A stretch of DNA of 64,000 nt, taken from assembly GCF_022637455.1 (NCBI RefSeq), contig NZ_CP093341.1, forward strand, positions 372,001 through 436,000. The letters are read 5' to 3'. Below the pieces are notes generated by a model, which did not search any database, had not been told where the DNA came from, and saw only the letters and a program-made list of their open reading frames with translations. Source of the DNA: Lysobacter sp. S4-A87 (GTDB lineage: Bacteria; Pseudomonadota; Gammaproteobacteria; Xanthomonadales; Xanthomonadaceae). The position numbers and the translations under genes were made by a program. Within the stretch, counting starts at the first letter, position 1. Every line of letters starts with the position of its first letter. Shown here one piece after another: positions 1 to 8,384 of the stretch.

Positions 1-1
1 G

Positions 2-76
2 TCGAGCACGCAGCCAACGCCCACCGCGCGTGCGAGTGCGGCGGCGTGCTGCGCACCTGCGTCCAGCTGCTGCTGA
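2..76 (+). CDS. 3' end of a Cys-tailed heavy-metal resistance protein (partial)
   Basis: Only the last 24 codons are inside the window. They read as an Ala/Thr-rich tail ending in two vicinal cysteine pairs (CCAPASSCC, then TGA at 74-76). Such CC...CC tails are common on ArsI/CadI-type dioxygenase-like arsenic or cadmium resistance proteins, and the next three genes are arsenic genes in the same direction with 12 nt spacing. The family assignment is inferred from the tail and context only. Confidence 0.5.
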   Translation, partial: SSTQPTPTARASAAACCAPASSCC

Positions 77-88
77 GCAGGCCACGAC

Positions 89-526
89 ATGGACCTGCGC
101 AGAGGTGGTGAATCGGATACAGCGCGCATCAGGGCGCTGCTGGTGGATTGTGGATTGCCGACGGAAGACCTGGATGACACGCCAGTCGACTTCCTCGTTG
201 CCGGAGAGGGTGGCGATACCTTCGGTGTCGTTGGCCTGCAGTCGTTCGGACAGGTCGGCTTGCTGCGATCGCTCGCAGTGCATGCCGACGGGCGCGGCAA
301 GGGCGCCGGCAGCGCGCTGGTCGACGCGCTGGAATCACATGCGCGCGCCGCCGGCGTGCGCCAGCTGGTGCTGCTCACGCAGACCGCGGAACCGTTCTTC
401 GCGGCGCGCGGATACGCACCGATTGCCCGCGCCGCCGCGCCGGCGGCAGTGCAGGGCAGCGCCGAATTCCGCTCGATCTGCCCGGCGTCGGCGACGTGCA
501 TGAGCAAGGAACTTCAGCCTCGATGA
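89..526 (+). CDS. arsN2: GNAT acetyltransferase of the ArsN2 arsenic-resistance type
   Basis: The 145-residue protein is a compact GNAT fold: an N-terminal helix/strand region, the acetyl-CoA-binding segment (SLAVHADGRGKGAGSALVDA, about residues 69-88, an RxGxG-like turn) and a C-terminal ARGYAPIAR segment. Small GNATs of this kind in ars operons are called ArsN2 and are thought to acetylate organoarsenicals or related toxic amines. It precedes arsC, and the two genes overlap by ATGA at 523-526. This supports one operon. The exact substrate is not visible from sequence. Confidence 0.8.
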   Translation: MDLRRGGESDTARIRALLVDCGLPTEDLDDTPVDFLVAGEGGDTFGVVGLQSFGQVGLLRSLAVHADGRGKGAGSALVDALESHARAAGVRQLVLLTQTAEPFFAARGYAPIARAAAPAAVQGSAEFRSICPASATCMSKELQPR

Positions 527-918
527 GCACGACCATGAAACGTGTGTTGTTTGTCTGTGTGGAAAATGCCAACCGCAGTCAGATGGCCGAGGCCTTCGCC
601 CGCATCCACGGCGGCGACGACGTCGAAGCCTTGAGCGCGGGATCGCGGCCATCGGGCCAGATCAACCCCAAGGCCATCCGCTTCATGTCCGAGCTGGGCT
701 ACGACCTGGGCGGACATGCCTCCAAGTCGCTGGACCAGGTCGAAGGCGAGTTCGATGCCGTCATCACCATGGGCTGCGGCGACGACTGCCCCTGGGTGCC
801 GGCCAGGCGTCGCGAGGACTGGGCCTTGCCCGATCCAAAGCACATGGACGATGACGGCTATCGCGCCGTGCGCGACGAGATCTCGGCGCGGGTGAAGAAC
901 CTGCTGGCACAGCTGTGA
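523..918 (+). CDS. arsC: Arsenate reductase, low-molecular-weight phosphatase family
   Basis: The 131-residue cytoplasmic enzyme would reduce arsenate to arsenite. It has the P-loop C-x5-R-S of LMW protein tyrosine phosphatases (CVENANRS, about residues 11-18), the MGCGDDCPWVP block with two further cysteines near residues 86-90, and the conserved DWALPDPK segment carrying the general-acid Asp. I chose the ATG at 523 because it overlaps the arsN2 stop and has AAGGA at 506-510; an in-frame ATG at 496 would add nine unlikely residues. The downstream gene is a channel suited to exporting the arsenite product. Confidence 0.88.
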   Translation: MSTTMKRVLFVCVENANRSQMAEAFARIHGGDDVEALSAGSRPSGQINPKAIRFMSELGYDLGGHASKSLDQVEGEFDAVITMGCGDDCPWVPARRREDWALPDPKHMDDDGYRAVRDEISARVKNLLAQL

Positions 919-1616
919 TGCCGACGCTGCTGCAGAGGCTGACTGCCGAGTTCATCGGCACTGCATTGCTGCTGGCGACGGTGGTGGGCTCGGGGATCAT
1001 GGGCGTTGCCCTGTCGGCAGGCAACGACGGCATCGCGCTGCTGGCCAATGCCGCCGCCACGGCCGGGGCGCTGTATGTGTTGATCGTGTTATTCGGTCCG
1101 ATCTCCGGTGCGCACTTCAATCCCGTGGTCACGCTGGCGATGCGCGCACGCGGTGAGCTGCGAAGCAACGTCGCCGCGGCCTACGTCGCGGTGCAGCTTG
1201 TCGCGGCGATCGTCGGGGTGGTGCTTGCGCACGCCATGTTCGGGCTGGCGCTGATCCAGCCCGGTGACCACGTGCGCAGCGGACCATCGCAATTGCTTAG
1301 CGAAGCTGTTGCGACGTTTGGCCTGCTGTTGACGATCCTGCTCGGCACCCGCCATCGGCCGGCGGCCGTGCCGGCGCTGGTCGCCTGCTACATCTTCGCG
1401 GCGTACTGGTTCACCGCGAGCACGTCGTTCGCGAATCCGGCGGTCACCCTGGCGCGGGCGCTGACCCGCACCTTTGCCGGAATCCGGCCCGAGGATGTCC
1501 TGGGCTTCGTCGCCGCGCAGCTGGTCGGAGCGCTGGCAGCACTCGCCATCACGCAGGTGCTGATGCCCGTGGACAAGCAGGCGCATCGCATCGAACCTGC
1601 CCGCCTGCAACGCTGA
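918..1616 (+). CDS. aqpS: MIP-family aquaglyceroporin, probable arsenite channel
   Basis: The 232-residue polytopic membrane protein has about six transmembrane segments and the two half-helix motifs of aquaporins. The first reads GAHFNPVVTLA (NPV instead of NPA) and the second SFANPAVTLARALT (NPA). An aquaglyceroporin directly after arsC matches the AqpS arrangement, in which arsenite made by ArsC leaves through the channel instead of an ArsB pump. The ATG at 918 overlaps the arsC TGA; a GTG at 915 is an alternative. The symbol is by analogy with the rhizobial gene. Confidence 0.82.
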   Translation: MPTLLQRLTAEFIGTALLLATVVGSGIMGVALSAGNDGIALLANAAATAGALYVLIVLFGPISGAHFNPVVTLAMRARGELRSNVAAAYVAVQLVAAIVGVVLAHAMFGLALIQPGDHVRSGPSQLLSEAVATFGLLLTILLGTRHRPAAVPALVACYIFAAYWFTASTSFANPAVTLARALTRTFAGIRPEDVLGFVAAQLVGALAALAITQVLMPVDKQAHRIEPARLQR

Positions 1617-1635
1617 CCTGCCACGCTGATCCGCG

Positions 1636-1665
1636 GGTCGGCCCGTCGCCATCGACGGGCCGACC
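1636..1665. terminator. Bidirectional hairpin terminator between ars and cop operons
   Basis: A perfect 13-bp inverted repeat (GGTCGGCCCGTCG at 1636-1648, complement at 1653-1665) with a 4-nt loop lies between the converging ends of aqpS and copB. There is no T tract, but the symmetry and location suit a two-way transcription stop. Confidence 0.7.
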
Positions 1666-1673
1666 GCATCGAC

Positions 1674-2609
1674 TCAGAACCAGAGGCGAAGGCCCGCGAC
1701 GAAGCGGGTGTCGCGGGTATCCTCGCCTTCGTCCTGCCGATAGTCCGCCGTGTCACCAAAGGCGCGTTCGTGGCTCACGCCGATGTACGGGGCGAACTTC
1801 CGCGTCACCTCATAGCGCAGGCGCACTCCGGCCTCGACCGTGCTCAATCCCGATCCGATGCCACGATCCGGATCGTCCTTGCCGTACAGCTCGATTTCCA
1901 GCAACGGCTGCAGGATCAGGCGGTTGGTCAGCAGCACGTCGTACTCGGCTTCGAAACTGGCGGCACTGCGACCGTCTTCGCCCAGGTACGCGGTGGCCTC
2001 GATCTCGAACTTGTAGGGCGACATGCCCTGGAAGCCGATCGCGCCCCAGGTCTGCGAATCGCCCGGCTTGAAGTCGTGCTTCACGCCGGCAACGAGATCC
2101 CACCACGGCGATACGCTGTGCCCGTACAGCAGCTCTACGTCGGCCGATTCGGTGTGGCCACGTGCGCGTTCGCCCTCGCTGCGGAACCAGAGGCGGTCGA
2201 TATCGCCGCCGACCCAGCCCTGCAGTTCCCAGGCTTCACCACTGCCCTGATCGAGGTCGACCGCTTCGAGGCGGTCGATCAACACGTAGTGGTTCATCCC
2301 GGCCCCATGCTCCATCGAATGCGCCAGATCGGGAAACGCCGCGGCGCGGTCGGCGTCGCTCACGGGCGGGATGGGTTCAGCCGGTTCGACAGGTGTGGCG
2401 GTCTGGTCGGATGAGCCGTGATCCATCGCGGCATGATCGTGAACCGGCTCCTGCGCCGGGGCAGGAGCGGCATGGCCGGCATGCGGGTCTTCGACCTTCG
2501 GGGCCGGTTGCGCGTGATGCGCATGGTCCTGGGCAAGCGCGGGCGTCGTCAAGGCAAGCGCAAGCGTGGCGGCGAGCATGGACTGCTGCAATGAAGGCCT
2601 CATCCTCAT
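1674..2609 (-). CDS. copB: Copper resistance protein B, outer-membrane beta barrel
   Basis: The 311-residue precursor starts with a Sec signal peptide (about residues 1-26, ending ALA-QD). A His/Met-rich segment (QDHAHHAQPAP, then HAGH, HDHAAMDHG) suited to copper binding follows, and then the CopB barrel ending in Phe (LRLWF), as expected for a BAM substrate. The ATG at 2609 overlaps the copA TGA by ATGA, which decides the start. CopB works with periplasmic CopA in copper sequestration at the outer membrane. Confidence 0.92.
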   Translation of the reverse strand: MRMRPSLQQSMLAATLALALTTPALAQDHAHHAQPAPKVEDPHAGHAAPAPAQEPVHDHAAMDHGSSDQTATPVEPAEPIPPVSDADRAAAFPDLAHSMEHGAGMNHYVLIDRLEAVDLDQGSGEAWELQGWVGGDIDRLWFRSEGERARGHTESADVELLYGHSVSPWWDLVAGVKHDFKPGDSQTWGAIGFQGMSPYKFEIEATAYLGEDGRSAASFEAEYDVLLTNRLILQPLLEIELYGKDDPDRGIGSGLSTVEAGVRLRYEVTRKFAPYIGVSHERAFGDTADYRQDEGEDTRDTRFVAGLRLWF

Positions 2610-4411
2610 TCCTCCACCCGCACTTCGCGCATCATTCCCGCTTCCATGTGGTAGAGCAGGTGGCAGTGGTAGGCCCAGCGACCGAGGGCGTCGGCGCGCA
2701 CGCGATAGCTGCGCTTGGTGCCCGGAGGCATGTCGATGGTGTGCTTGCGCAGGTGGAAGTTGCCGTGCTCGTCCTCCAGGTCGCTCCACAGGCCGTGCAG
2801 GTGGATCGGGTGGGTCATCATGGTGTCGTTGACCAGCACGATCCGCATCCGCTCGCCGTAGTTCAGCCGCAACGGCTCGGCATCCATGAATTTCTGGCCA
2901 TTGAACGACCAGGCGAACTTCTCCATGTGCCCGGTCAGGTGCAGCTCCAGCGTGCGGCTGGGTTCGCGGCCATCGGGATCGTCGAACAGGCTCTTCATCG
3001 CGGCGTAGGTGAGCACCGTGCGACCGTTGTCGCGCAGCCCGATGCCGGGATCGTCCAGTTTCGGCAGCGGCGACATGGTCTGCATGTCGACCAGCGGATT
3101 GCCGGTTTCGCTGGCCGGATGCGTCTGCATGCCGCCACCGGAATGATCCATCCCCGGCATGTCATGGCCCATGTTGGCGCCGCAGCCGCCTTCCATGCCT
3201 TTCATTCCCGCGCCCATGCCCATGCTGGCGCCACAGCTGCCCTCCATGCCCTTGCCATGGCCACCGTGGCCCATGTCGGACATGGTCAGGATCGGGCGTG
3301 GATCCAGCGCCGGCAGCGGCGCTTCAAGACCCTGGCGCACGGCCAGCGTGCCGCGTGCGTAACCGGTGCGGCCCATGTCCTGGGCGAAAATCGCATAGGC
3401 ATCCTGGCCGCTGGGTTCGACGATGACGTCGAAGGTTTCGGCCACCGCGATGCGGAACTCGTCGACGGTGACCGGATGGATGTACTGGCCGTCGGCGGCC
3501 ACCACCGTCATCTTCAGCCCCGGGATGCGCACATCGAAGTAGCTCATCGCCGAGCCGTTGATGAAGCGCAGCAGCACCTTCTCGCCGCTGCGGAACAGAC
3601 CGGTCCAGTTGCCCGCCGGCGCCTGGCCGTTGAGGAGGTAGGTGTAGGTGTTGGCGTTGACGTCGGACAGGTCGGTCGGGGTCATCCGCATCCGGCCCCA
3701 TTCGCCACGGTTGCGCAGCGTGGCCGACAGGCCGTCGCGATCGGCGTCGCGGAAGAAGTCGCCAACCGTGCGCTTGTAATGGTTGTCGTACTCCGACATC
3801 TGCTTCAGTCGCCGGAACAACGCAGCGGGATCCTTGTCGGTCCAGTCGGACAGCAGGATGACGTGCTCGCGGTCGTGCCGGTACGGCGCGGGTTCGCGGG
3901 GGTCGATGACGATCGCGCCGTACAGCCCGGCCTGTTCCTGGAACAGCGAATGGCTGTGATACCAGTAGGTGCCCGACTGCTTTATGTCGAAGCGGTAGAC
4001 GAACGTTTCGCCAGGATGGATCCCGTCGAAACTCAGGCCGGGCACGCCGTCCATGTTGGCCGGCAGCAGGATGCCGTGCCAATGCACGGAGCTGGCCACG
4101 TCGAGGCGGTTGGCGACGCGCAGCGTGACCGTGTCGCCTTCGCGCCAGCGCAGGATCGGCGCGGGCAGCGAGCCGTTGACGGTGACCGCGGGCCGGGTAT
4201 GGCCGGTGAAGTTGACCGGTGCGGTGCCAATGGAGAGGTCGAACTGCGTGCCGGTCAGGACCTGCGGCGCGGAGGCGACGCCCGGGTTGGCCATCGCGGG
4301 CAGCCGCCACAGGCCCAGGCCGGCGGCGACACCACCCACCGACAGGCCAGTGACGAAGCGGCGGCGGGACTGGCTCGGCGCCGAATCCGGGGCAGAGGGA
4401 TCAAAGGACAT
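2606..4411 (-). CDS. copA: Copper resistance multicopper oxidase CopA
   Basis: The 601-residue periplasmic oxidase has a twin-arginine signal (SRRRFVTGLS, residues 15-24), three cupredoxin domains and all four copper-ligand blocks: HWHG near 110, HSHS near 152, HPIHLHG near 545 and HCHLLYHMEAGMM near the C terminus (type 1 site with Met). A long Met/His/Cys-rich insert around residues 380-430 (MGHGGHGKGMEGSCG and related) probably binds extra copper ions. It is translationally coupled to copB and lies 145 nt after copL. Confidence 0.95.
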   Translation of the reverse strand: MSFDPSAPDSAPSQSRRRFVTGLSVGGVAAGLGLWRLPAMANPGVASAPQVLTGTQFDLSIGTAPVNFTGHTRPAVTVNGSLPAPILRWREGDTVTLRVANRLDVASSVHWHGILLPANMDGVPGLSFDGIHPGETFVYRFDIKQSGTYWYHSHSLFQEQAGLYGAIVIDPREPAPYRHDREHVILLSDWTDKDPAALFRRLKQMSEYDNHYKRTVGDFFRDADRDGLSATLRNRGEWGRMRMTPTDLSDVNANTYTYLLNGQAPAGNWTGLFRSGEKVLLRFINGSAMSYFDVRIPGLKMTVVAADGQYIHPVTVDEFRIAVAETFDVIVEPSGQDAYAIFAQDMGRTGYARGTLAVRQGLEAPLPALDPRPILTMSDMGHGGHGKGMEGSCGASMGMGAGMKGMEGGCGANMGHDMPGMDHSGGGMQTHPASETGNPLVDMQTMSPLPKLDDPGIGLRDNGRTVLTYAAMKSLFDDPDGREPSRTLELHLTGHMEKFAWSFNGQKFMDAEPLRLNYGERMRIVLVNDTMMTHPIHLHGLWSDLEDEHGNFHLRKHTIDMPPGTKRSYRVRADALGRWAYHCHLLYHMEAGMMREVRVEE

Positions 4412-4534
4412 CAGAGAAAGCTCCGTGCAAAGCGATCGAATGCGGGAGCGAAGTGCCGACCGTGACGCGGGCCCAGCAGGACAGGGCTCCGCAGGACAGG
4501 GTCACGCCGGTACGGCATCAACGCCATGGAACGT

Positions 4535-4551
4535 CGGCACCAGCGGTGCCG
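4535..4551 (-). promoter_or_regulatory. Hairpin just downstream of copL, before copA
   Basis: A 7-bp perfect inverted repeat (CGGCACC, 3-nt loop, GGTGCCG) starts 5 nt after the copL stop in the transcribed direction. It precedes copA by about 120 nt that also hold two copies of GCAGGACAGGG. It could be an attenuator or partial terminator that tunes copA relative to copL; this is inference. Confidence 0.35.
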
Positions 4552-4556
4552 TGCAC

Positions 4557-4991
4557 TCAACCAATCGGAGGTCGTATCGGGTTCGCCAGCGCCGGAGCGA
4601 CGTGGCTGGGACTCAGCGCACGAATCTCCGCGGCACGCTCGATGACGGCGGGCAGGGCCGGTACATCGGCGAGCGTGGCCGTCGCGTACTGCAGGCAATC
4701 ACAGGCGCAGTGCGAGGACTGGCAGCAGTCGGGCGACGCCTGGCTGCCGTGGCGGTCATCGCAGGCAGCGGACGAAGCCATGTCCCCCATCACGTGTCCC
4801 GTAGCTACGGCAGTGCCCTCATCGACCTGCGTATGGCAGGGCGGGGCAACTTGCGCCGCGGCCGCCAACGACGCCTGGGTGGCTGCCATGTGCGTCAGCT
4901 GCATCTGCGTGGACGCGACTGCGTAGCCGGATCCATTGAGGACCAGGCTGAGGCAGAGCAGCGCACGGAGCAGGAAGGCACGCAGGGACAT
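4557..4991 (-). CDS. copL: CopL family metal-binding regulatory protein
   Basis: The 144-residue protein starts with a signal peptide (about residues 1-27, ending AVAS) and carries many potential copper ligands: HMAATQ, CHT, CDDRHGSQ, then a Cys/His cluster (CCQSSHCACDC). It matches CopL, the gene upstream of copAB in Xanthomonadaceae that is required for copper-inducible expression of copA; its mechanism is not settled. The ATG at 4991 is preferred over an in-frame GTG two codons upstream because it begins directly with the basic signal n-region. Confidence 0.82.
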   Translation of the reverse strand: MSLRAFLLRALLCLSLVLNGSGYAVASTQMQLTHMAATQASLAAAAQVAPPCHTQVDEGTAVATGHVMGDMASSAACDDRHGSQASPDCCQSSHCACDCLQYATATLADVPALPAVIERAAEIRALSPSHVAPALANPIRPPIG

Positions 4992-5060
4992 GGCCACAGT
5001 TTAGCGCGGGTACCCTGTGCATGCGACCGCACCGCGCCAGCGCTTCATCCTGCAGGCAGG

Positions 5061-7181
5061 CTAGCCCTTGATCCGCACCGACACGCTGTCGGTGCCGGGA
5101 CCTTCGACGAATACGCCCACGCGCTCGTTCAGGCGCTTGAGGACGAGGTGGACGTGGGTGCCGGCGATCGGTACGCGACGCACTACGATCTCGTCGATGC
5201 CGATCGGCAACTGCGGGCGGTCGAGCTGGATTTCCGCGTGCGTGCCGTCGATGGTGATTCCCAGGCAGGCCTGCACCAGCATGAACGCCGAGCCGGCGGC
5301 CCAGGCCTGCGGCAGGCAGGCCACGGGGTAGGCAACTGGAGCGCTGCCGTGCGAGCGCGGGAAACCACAGAACAACTCCGGCAGGCGCATGTTGAAGTGC
5401 ACGGCCGCCTCGAAGGCCCCGCGCAGCACGCGCACCGCGCTGGAGCGCGGGCCATAGGCGGCGATGCCGGCCGCACAGATGGCCGAATCGTGCGGCCACA
5501 CCGAACCGTTGTGGTACGACATCGGGTTGTAGTGGACCTGGTCCTGCGCCAGCGTGCGGATGCCCCAACCGCTGAAGAACGGTGAATCGAGCAGTTGCGA
5601 GCTCACCTGCGCGGCCCGTTGGCTGCCAGGCAAGCCGCTGTAGAGCAGGTGCCCTGCGTTGCTCGAGCGCACCGCGCACAACTCACCGGCGCCGTCGATG
5701 GCAATGCCATAGAAGTTGCGGTCGGCCATCCAGAAACGTCGTTCGACTTCGGCACGAAGCCGCTCCGCACGTTGCGACCATGCGGCGGCCTTGGCGTCGT
5801 CGCCGCGCATGCGTGCCATCCCTGCCATGGCCCGTAGCGCGGCGAAGGCGTAGCCCTGCACCTCGACCAGTGCGATGGGTCCCTGCGGCGAGCGTCCATC
5901 GGCGTGGAACACCGAATCGGAACTGTCCTTCCAGCCCTGGTTGGACAGGCCGCTCGCCTCGCCGCGCGCGTAGTCCAGGAAGCCGGCAGGATTGGCATCG
6001 CACACGCGCTCGATCCACGCCGTGGCAGCTTCCAGCGCCGGCCAGATCGCATCGATCAGGATGCGGTCACCGGTACGTTCGAGATAGGCCCCGGCCAGGC
6101 CGACAAACAGTGGCGTGGTGTCGACGCCGCCGTAGTAGCGACCGAAAGGCAACTCGCCCAGCGCCGACATCTCGCCCTTGCGTGTCTCGTGCATGATCTT
6201 GCCGGGCGAGGAATCCATGAAGGACGACTCTTCCTGCGCCTGGTGCCGGGCGAGGAACGTCAGCACGCCCCGCGCCAGTTCCGGATCCAGCCACAGCGTC
6301 TGCAACGCGGTGATGACCGCATCGCGGCCGAATGGCGTGGAGAACCAGGGAATGCCGGCGTACGGGTAGGGCCCGGTATCGAGCTCGCTGGTCAGCATGG
6401 TCAGGTCGGCCCGCGAGCGTTCCATCCAGTCGTTGAACAGCGGACCTTCGCTGCACACCCGGGCGCTGCGCCGGTTGCGAAGGCGCATGCGCTTGCGGGC
6501 ATGCGCGGCCGCAGCGCGGAAACGGCTGCGGTCCGCCGGTGCCTGCTCGCTGCCCACCTCGACGAACATGACCCGTCGCCCACCCGGCGCGAGCACGACC
6601 ACGAAGTTCGCCGCGGAGGCATCGACGTGGTCCGGCAGATCGGAGAAGGTCACGCATGATGTGCGCAGCTGCTCGTCGAGGCCGCGATAACGGTAGACCT
6701 GGCCATGCTCGAGCACTTCCACCGGCAACAGCTCGCCGCGGCGCTGGCGCATGCTGCCGCGAACCTCGAACATGTCGGAAAAATCGGCGGCGACCTCGAA
6801 GCACAGGGGGACGTGCGCCGGCGCGCTGCCGTAGTTGAGCAGCTTGATCCGCTCGTACATGCGGTCCTCGTGGAGGAAGCGCACGCGCTTGACATAGACC
6901 AGGCCTTCGCCGGTGGACGTGCCGCCAAGCGGCGGCAACAGGCGGTTCGTCATGTGCGCGACGAAGAAGACGTTGTCGCGCGTGACGTAGGAGCTCAGCA
7001 GCACCGGGCTGGTATCGCCCAGGCGAAGCCGGAAGCGCGAAAGCAGTCGCGTGTCATTGTGGAAGTGCCCGTCGGCGCCGCCCTCGATGTCGCCCTGGCG
7101 GTTGGCGACGACGAACGTTTCGCCCTCCTTGAGGACATAGCCGGTGTTGAGCGAAGCAGCGGCCGCAGGATCCATGCCCAT
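5061..7181 (-). CDS. Glycogen-debranching-type amylo-alpha-1,6-glucosidase family enzyme
   Basis: The 706-residue protein has an N-terminal GDE_N_bis-type domain (roughly residues 15-210; NTGYVLKEGETFVVANRQ, HFHNDTRLLSRF) and a C-terminal alpha/alpha-toroid glucosidase-like domain (roughly 260-690; AGIPWFSTPFGRDAVIT, GWKDSSDSVFHADG, NPMSYHNGSVWPHDSA). Proteins of this architecture are annotated as glycogen debranching or amylo-alpha-1,6-glucosidase enzymes; the real substrate is often unknown. It begins 3 nt after the upstream glycosyltransferase stop, so the two are probably co-transcribed and act on the same glycan or compatible solute. Confidence 0.85.
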   Translation of the reverse strand: MGMDPAAAASLNTGYVLKEGETFVVANRQGDIEGGADGHFHNDTRLLSRFRLRLGDTSPVLLSSYVTRDNVFFVAHMTNRLLPPLGGTSTGEGLVYVKRVRFLHEDRMYERIKLLNYGSAPAHVPLCFEVAADFSDMFEVRGSMRQRRGELLPVEVLEHGQVYRYRGLDEQLRTSCVTFSDLPDHVDASAANFVVVLAPGGRRVMFVEVGSEQAPADRSRFRAAAAHARKRMRLRNRRSARVCSEGPLFNDWMERSRADLTMLTSELDTGPYPYAGIPWFSTPFGRDAVITALQTLWLDPELARGVLTFLARHQAQEESSFMDSSPGKIMHETRKGEMSALGELPFGRYYGGVDTTPLFVGLAGAYLERTGDRILIDAIWPALEAATAWIERVCDANPAGFLDYARGEASGLSNQGWKDSSDSVFHADGRSPQGPIALVEVQGYAFAALRAMAGMARMRGDDAKAAAWSQRAERLRAEVERRFWMADRNFYGIAIDGAGELCAVRSSNAGHLLYSGLPGSQRAAQVSSQLLDSPFFSGWGIRTLAQDQVHYNPMSYHNGSVWPHDSAICAAGIAAYGPRSSAVRVLRGAFEAAVHFNMRLPELFCGFPRSHGSAPVAYPVACLPQAWAAGSAFMLVQACLGITIDGTHAEIQLDRPQLPIGIDEIVVRRVPIAGTHVHLVLKRLNERVGVFVEGPGTDSVSVRIKG

Positions 7182-7184
7182 CCC

Positions 7185-8240
7185 TCAGCCGGCGCGACGA
7201 TGCTGTGCGGCCTCCCGCAGCAGGCGCCAGTAGACCTCGACGTATGCGCGGGCCATCACTGCAGAGGTGAACTTGCGCTCGAAGCTGTCGCGGATCGCGC
7301 GCCGATCCAGTGCGAGCAGGGCGGGCAAGGTCGCGATCGCGTCCTGCTCGCAGTCCACGATGAATCCCGACAGGCCCGGCTCGATGACCTCCGGAACCGA
7401 CCCGCAGTTCCAGGCCAGCACCGGCGTCCCGCAGGCCATGGCTTCGATCATCACCAGGCCGAACGGTTCGGGCCAGTCGATCGGGAAGAGCAGGGCGAGC
7501 GCGTTACCCAGGAACCGGTTCTTGTCGACGTCGGAGATCTCGCCGATGTACTCGATGCCAGGTGAGTCCAGGAGTGGCTCGATCTGCGCGTGGAAATAGG
7601 CCAGGTCGACGGCATCGATCTTTGCGGCGATGCGCAGCGGCAAGCCCGCCGCCAGGGCTATGGCGATCGCGCGATCGACGCGTTTCTCGGGCGAGATCCT
7701 GCCCAGGAAAGCGAGATAGCCGCCATGCGGACGCGGTGAGTAGTCATACAGCCCCGCCGGCAATCCGTGATGGATGGTGTCGACCCAGTTCAGGTCCTCC
7801 ATCGAGTGGCGTTGGCTGTCGGAGATCGACACCAGCGGAAACTGCGGCCAGCGGCCGTGGGCGTTCGCCAGGTCCTTGAGGTCGAGGCGACCGTGCAGCG
7901 TGGTCACGGTCTTGTCCGCACAGCGTTCGAAGAACGGGTAGTGCAGCAGGTCGACATGGAAGTGCAGCACGTCGAACTCGTCGGCGCGCCTGCGTACTTC
8001 GTGGAGCATCGAAAGGTGCGCGGCCAGGTCCGACTTCAGGGGCGCCGGGTCCAGTCGAATGGCCTGGTCGCGCATGGCTGCAAGCTTGGCACGGGTGCAG
8101 GTGTCGGCCGAAGCGAACAACGTGACTTCATGGCCCTCGTCGACGAGGGCATCGGTGAGGTGTGCCACCACCCGCTCGGTTCCGCCGTAGAGCAGGGGCG
8201 GCACGGCCTCGTAAAGAGGGGCGATCTGGCCGATGCGCAT
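7185..8240 (-). CDS. Glycosyltransferase family 4 (GT-B fold)
   Basis: The 351-residue cytoplasmic enzyme has the GT4 N-terminal nucleotide-fold (MRIGQIAPLYEAVPPLLYGG, glycine-rich loop GGTER) and the donor-binding half with EPFGLVMIEAMACGTPVLA (EX7E motif, about residues 265-285). Substrate is not predictable. I chose ATG 8240 because it immediately precedes the conserved first strand; upstream in-frame codons add 15 unlikely residues. Its stop is 3 nt before the debranching-enzyme start, indicating a two-gene operon. Confidence 0.87.
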   Translation of the reverse strand: MRIGQIAPLYEAVPPLLYGGTERVVAHLTDALVDEGHEVTLFASADTCTRAKLAAMRDQAIRLDPAPLKSDLAAHLSMLHEVRRRADEFDVLHFHVDLLHYPFFERCADKTVTTLHGRLDLKDLANAHGRWPQFPLVSISDSQRHSMEDLNWVDTIHHGLPAGLYDYSPRPHGGYLAFLGRISPEKRVDRAIAIALAAGLPLRIAAKIDAVDLAYFHAQIEPLLDSPGIEYIGEISDVDKNRFLGNALALLFPIDWPEPFGLVMIEAMACGTPVLAWNCGSVPEVIEPGLSGFIVDCEQDAIATLPALLALDRRAIRDSFERKFTSAVMARAYVEVYWRLLREAAQHRRAG

Positions 8241-8384
8241 TGCGGAAAATCTACTCCGTGCAAAGTAAACGCAGCGTGGTCCCATGAATGCGTTGAATCC
8301 ATCGACGTGGCGTTGCAGCAGGCTTAACAGGCATTGGGGCGTATCGGGGGAAGCGTCATGCGTCGACCATGATGGCTTGCGGCG

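Noticed and set aside
30-503. Overlapping frame at the left edge (157 codons)
   Set aside because: It is out of frame with arsN2, rich in Arg/Ala/Ser and without a ribosome site.
2162-4465. Long open frame antisense to copA (767 codons)
   Set aside because: It mirrors the GC-rich copA gene, has no domain signature and reads as His/Ala/Val/Gly-rich noise typical of antisense frames.
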